A stretch of 34,221 bases of DNA, taken from positions 1 to 34,221 of the forward strand of contig PMES01000150.1 of NCBI GenBank assembly GCA_003154775.1, written 5' to 3'. The position numbers and the translations under genes were made by a program. Under the pieces are notes generated by a model. The model ran no database searches, was not told the origin of the DNA, and saw only the letters and a list, made by a program, of their open reading frames with translations. This stretch comes from Acidobacteriota bacterium (GTDB lineage: Bacteria; Acidobacteriota; Terriglobia; Acidiferrales; UBA7541). The first letter of the stretch is position 1. Every line of letters starts with the position of its first letter. Positions 34,105 to 34,221 of the stretch are shown here, piece after piece.

Positions 34105-34221
34105 CGAGCGAGGGCATCCCACGGGCGGCTTCGACAATCGCTTGGGCATATAATCCACCTCAGAGGCGGGTTTTTCTGTCGCGGGAGAAGATTGTCGGTT
34201 TGGATGGAGTCGCGGGCGCGG

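Noticed and set aside
34149-34175. Plus-strand TATAAT followed by a small hairpin and T-run
   Set aside because: No -35 at usable spacing and the hairpin has a mismatch; no plus-strand gene is visible to start or end there.

Overview
The window (about 34 kb, GC-rich) most likely comes from an uncultured Acidobacteriota bacterium. The evidence is an Oar-type TonB-dependent receptor with a carboxypeptidase-like N-terminal domain, a Ser/Thr kinase fused to TPR repeats, and an FG-GAP/UnbV (CRTAC1-like) protein. These families are common together in that phylum, so the assignment is inference and not proof. No rRNA, tRNA, insertion sequence or CRISPR array was found.

Layout. (1) 1-1329: 3' part of a secreted FG-GAP/UnbV protein, convergent with (2) 1326-7710, minus strand: a compact operon transcribed as bacteriohemerythrin-hypC-hypD-hypE-hypA-hypB-hypF, the full pleiotropic set for assembling the NiFe(CN)2CO cofactor. 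(3) 7711-8286: a divergent regulatory region with two Crp/Fnr-like dyads. (4) 8287-13598, plus strand: hoxE-hoxF-hoxU-hoxY-hoxH-hoxW, a complete cytosolic NAD(P)-linked bidirectional [NiFe]-hydrogenase (group 3d type) with its maturation protease, mostly joined by ATGA overlaps, followed by a PLP aminotransferase (13712-14869). (5) 14870-15140: a control region with two tandem GTGA-N6-TCAY dyads placed where class I and class II Crp-type activators sit relative to a plausible -10 element. (6) 15141-17531: membrane-anchored tetraheme cytochrome c, Tat-type 4x[4Fe-4S] ferredoxin and NrfD quinone-interacting membrane protein, with no catalytic subunit. It is followed by a 14-helix membrane protein with an embedded spermidine-synthase-like fold (17600-19990). 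(7) 19914-23837, minus strand: DUF362 protein, AmmeMemoRadiSam radical SAM enzyme and a MEMO1-AMMECR1 fusion, each with an export-type N-terminus. (8) 24015-27434: a large TonB-dependent receptor with a structured 5' leader. (9) 28105-34065, minus strand: UPF0149/SEC-C protein, RecD2 helicase and a PknB-TPR kinase.

How it fits together. The hyp and hox operons together should yield an active soluble hydrogenase exchanging electrons between H2 and NAD(P). The neighbouring cytochrome/ferredoxin/NrfD module would move electrons between the periplasm and the quinone pool. Shared Crp/Fnr-like sites suggest, but do not prove, that the two are co-regulated by redox or anaerobiosis. The most novel part is the DUF362-radical SAM-MEMO/AMMECR1 operon. 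AmmeMemoRadiSam is a recurrent gene set of unknown chemistry, and here all its parts carry apparent export signals, which is paradoxical for a SAM-dependent radical enzyme. It abuts the orphan tetraheme/NrfD module and the catalytically altered spermidine-synthase-like membrane protein, so the block from about 15 to 24 kb is the best candidate for an undescribed envelope redox system.
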